A DNA stretch of 64,000 bases from Cedecea lapagei (GTDB lineage: Bacteria > Pseudomonadota > Gammaproteobacteria > Enterobacterales > Enterobacteriaceae), in NCBI RefSeq assembly GCF_900635955.1, contig NZ_LR134201.1, positions 2,046,001 through 2,110,000 of the forward strand. The letters are read 5' to 3'. The notes beneath the pieces were generated by a model that saw nothing but the letters and a program-made list of their open reading frames with translations, was not told the DNA's origin and ran no database searches. This document shows positions 62,047 through 64,000 of the stretch, in pieces (the stretch's first letter is position 1; each line of letters starts with the position of its first letter). Made by a program: the position numbers and the translations under genes.

Positions 62047-63349
62047 CGTCCTCACCTAGTGGCGGTTGCGTACCTTCATAGCCGGCAGCGGTACGAATCT
62101 CATCGCCAGTAAATGGCTGCTCGCCTGACGCCTGCATAGTGCTGTTGATTTGAGCCATCTTGTATGCGGCATCCAGTTTCTCCGTGTCAGTCTGCGCGTT
62201 AAGGTCATCCCAGATAACGGCGCTTTCCGAAACATCGTCGATAACCTTCAGGTCGATGAGCTTCTGCACAAAGTCGCCGATTTCCAGCGACAGGTCTTCG
62301 CGTCTGGACTGACAGCGGGCGTTGAAATATCGCTGGTCTTCCGTGCTGGCCCGCTCGCCGGTCTGCATGCCAACCATGATTTTGGTAGGGATGTCGAGCG
62401 CGGCGGCAGCGGTCTGCAGGTTGACGTTATATGTCGGCGATGGGTCGGCAACCTGAGTAACCAGAGGCGTGACGCTTGCGCCCTGAGTTGTCAGGGTGGT
62501 GTCATTCCCCCGGTTAACCTCTACTGCAACCTCGTCGAACCTGGCCTGAAGCTCATCAACTGGCACCCCATACATTGAGGCGAGGTTATTGAAGTCGATA
62601 TCCTTCTCGAAGTTGATATTCAACTGCCGAGCCGCGTTCTTCAGGAATGACTCACCTGAACCGCCCTCCACCTTCTCCAGACTGACAAAGGCGTTATAGG
62701 CTGGCTCAAGGAAGCCAATAGCGTCAGAGGTGTAGTCGCCCACGATGAATACCCGGCTTGGGTGGATGAATACCCGGCGAGTTGAGCCATTCGGTAACTG
62801 TTCTGTGTACTGCCACTGCTTAGGCTGGCCGTAGGTTGGAGAGTTAAGGCCGGTATCCCATTCGGAAACCGTCAGAGAGCCAGCCCATGCAGCAGTAATC
62901 TTCTCCAGCCCCCTGCCTTTCTGTGCCTCAAGGTTCCACGTCTGGTTATCCTTGACGTGCAGCAGCAGCCCTGCATAGCGACCCACCAGGCGGCGGCGGT
63001 CAGCCTCTGCGAACACTCGCCAGAATCGGTGATTCAGCACCGGCTTGAGCTTCCGCTCCCATGGCGTTTCTTTCTTCGCGTCGTCCTGACTATCGCCCTC
63101 GATCACCTGCGGGTTAGACTTCCAGCAGTTGCCGATGAGCTTCTCTACCGCACCGTGGGCAATGCCGCCACGGCGGTAGAGTTTGTACAGGTCATTGAAT
63201 GTTAAGTCGTCTTTGAATCCGTATTCGCACCATGCCGATGCGCGTTTAGCATCAAGCCCCATTGATGGGGTTAGCAGCATCTCACGGGCACGAGCGAGCC
63301 GTGCATCACTGATAGCGTGATTCACTGCGAGTTGTAGGTTTTGGTTCAT
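62021..63349 (-). CDS. Portal protein (DUF1073 family)
   Basis: The 442-residue protein has the DUF1073 pattern: FNDLYKLYRRGGIAHGAVEK, PWERKLKPVLNHRFWRVFAE, HPSRVFIVGDYTSDAIGFLE and a C-terminal acidic tail (GEDDDDEEEE). It would form the portal ring through which DNA enters. The N-terminal module of this family has also been linked in databases to Acb1-type anti-CBASS proteins, but this full-length gene in the terminase-MuF context is a portal. Confidence 0.85.
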   Translation of the reverse strand: MNQNLQLAVNHAISDARLARAREMLLTPSMGLDAKRASAWCEYGFKDDLTFNDLYKLYRRGGIAHGAVEKLIGNCWKSNPQVIEGDSQDDAKKETPWERKLKPVLNHRFWRVFAEADRRRLVGRYAGLLLHVKDNQTWNLEAQKGRGLEKITAAWAGSLTVSEWDTGLNSPTYGQPKQWQYTEQLPNGSTRRVFIHPSRVFIVGDYTSDAIGFLEPAYNAFVSLEKVEGGSGESFLKNAARQLNINFEKDIDFNNLASMYGVPVDELQARFDEVAVEVNRGNDTTLTTQGASVTPLVTQVADPSPTYNVNLQTAAAALDIPTKIMVGMQTGERASTEDQRYFNARCQSRREDLSLEIGDFVQKLIDLKVIDDVSESAVIWDDLNAQTDTEKLDAAYKMAQINSTMQASGEQPFTGDEIRTAAGYEGTQPPLGEDDDDEEEET

Positions 63350-63370
63350 GCTGTGTCCGTTTGGTGGGGT

Positions 63371-64000
63371 TTATCTGCCTTGCAGGCGCTTAGGAATCAT
63401 CATTCCCATAACTTGAGCCTTGCGCTTAATGTGGCCGTCCAGCGAGTACCTGATTCCGTCCCAGCAGTGCTCATTGCCATCGGCAAGCTTAGGCAGCACC
63501 TCGCCGGTTATACGGTCAGTTTTGTAAGACCATAGCCGCGCTTCTTTCGCTACATTCTTGCAGCGAGGGTGAATGACTATCTCATCGAAACCGCGAAGGT
63601 GTGCGATGCCATCCTCTACGCTTCCCTGCCATTTCTCAGCGGCCGATATTTTGAAGCCCTGCCGCTTCAGGTAGCTGATGGTTTCTGGTCGTGCGGAATC
63701 TGCCTTGATAGGCCAATCACGCGAGCCCGGAATTGTGTCGTACAGCTCTGGCATGTGGTCGAGTTCGGTTTGCAGGCCGTAAGCCTCATATTCGACGTAG
63801 AGCGTATTCCCGATAATAAAGCTACGGGTCAGCGTGTTCGGGTCTTTTGCGAAACCGAAGTCGGCTCCGAAGAATAGACGATCTGCTTCTTTCCAGAGGT
63901 CATCAGAGAATCCAGACACGCAGTATTTACCAGACAGCACCTGCTTATCGGAGTTTTCGAGATAAGCCCCTTCCCACACCCAGGAGTATGTTGCAGGATC
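63371..64000 (-). CDS. Terminase large subunit, C-terminal nuclease part (partial)
   Basis: The open frame enters from the right edge and encodes at least 209 residues. RLFFGADFGFAKDPNTLTRS holds the first catalytic Asp of the RNase-H-like nuclease, followed by IKADSARPETISYLKRQGF (second acidic site) and NEHCWDGIRYSLDGHI near the end. It packages and cuts phage DNA. The ATPase part is outside the window. Confidence 0.9.
   Translation of the reverse strand, partial: DPATYSWVWEGAYLENSDKQVLSGKYCVSGFSDDLWKEADRLFFGADFGFAKDPNTLTRSFIIGNTLYVEYEAYGLQTELDHMPELYDTIPGSRDWPIKADSARPETISYLKRQGFKISAAEKWQGSVEDGIAHLRGFDEIVIHPRCKNVAKEARLWSYKTDRITGEVLPKLADGNEHCWDGIRYSLDGHIKRKAQVMGMMIPKRLQGR

Larger units (their letters stand above)
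41620..64000 (-). mobile_element. Lambda-like siphoviral prophage, late (head and tail) half; continues beyond the window
   Basis: From 64000 back to 41921 the minus strand carries head and tail genes in standard lambdoid order with overlaps of 1-4 bases. Opposite-strand cor is the only exception. Integrase, repressor, replication and lysis genes are not in the window, so the right end is elsewhere. The left boundary is unresolved. It falls between the zinc-ribbon gene (ending upstream of 41610) and the tail fibre stop at 41921. Composition is more AT-rich than the core genome. Confidence 0.92.

Noticed and set aside
62021..63349. Anti-CBASS (Acb1) defence-evasion protein
   Set aside because: The family name overlaps in databases, but length and position between terminase and MuF make it the portal.
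1..64000. tRNA or rRNA genes
   Set aside because: No cloverleaf or rRNA-like stretch was recognised in intergenic regions, including the prophage junction.

Overview
The window is chromosomal DNA from a gamma-proteobacterium of the Enterobacteriaceae. The run ymgE-ycgR-emtA-ldcA-cvrA-dadX-dadA-ycgB-fadR-nhaB-dsbB (28.9-41.1 kb) matches the gene order of Escherichia coli and its relatives. The hut genes and a FoxA-type receptor point towards the Enterobacter/Klebsiella/Cedecea side of the family, but the genus cannot be fixed from this sequence alone.

Layout. 0-4.3 kb: end of a histidine-utilisation operon (hutU end, a frameshifted hutI, hutG), a GlxA-type regulator and a second-type GAPDH. 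4.3-10.2 kb: a secreted serine hydrolase, mqo, and a divergent MFS exporter/XRE regulator pair sharing an inverted-repeat operator. 10.3-10.5 kb: an orphan gene remnant. 10.7-17.8 kb: six co-directional genes of unknown role (SH3 lipoprotein, secreted protein, membrane-anchored kinase-like protein with all catalytic motifs lost, two coiled-coil proteins, a membrane protein), closed by a strong terminator. 17.9-19.7 kb: periplasmic trehalase.

19.9-26.4 kb: a compact operon of binding protein, FecCD-type permease, ATPase, methyltransferase, ModD and TonB-dependent receptor. It is preceded by a near-consensus ModE (molybdate sensor) box, so I read it as a complete outer-to-inner-membrane molybdenum/tungsten acquisition system. 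A FoxA-like ferrioxamine receptor with a Fur-like site follows. 28.9-41.6 kb is core genome, ending with a frameshifted YoaF-like lipoprotein and a small zinc-ribbon ORF that has no canonical start codon.

41.7-64.0 kb is the late half of a lambda-like siphoviral prophage, nearly all on the minus strand. In transcription order: TerL, portal, MuF, DUF2213 protease/scaffold, decoration protein, capsid, connectors, tail tube with Ig-like domain, tape measure, M, L, K, I, J, tail fibre. It carries two morons: a Cor-like superinfection-exclusion lipoprotein on the opposite strand, and another lipoprotein with its own promoter and terminator. Integrase and early genes lie beyond the right edge.

The two least explained systems are the pseudokinase operon and the ModE-box TonB/ABC/methyltransferase/ModD operon. 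Three genes (hutI, yoaF-like, phage L) are each broken by a single-base indel in or beside a G/C run, so consensus sequence error is a live explanation for all three.
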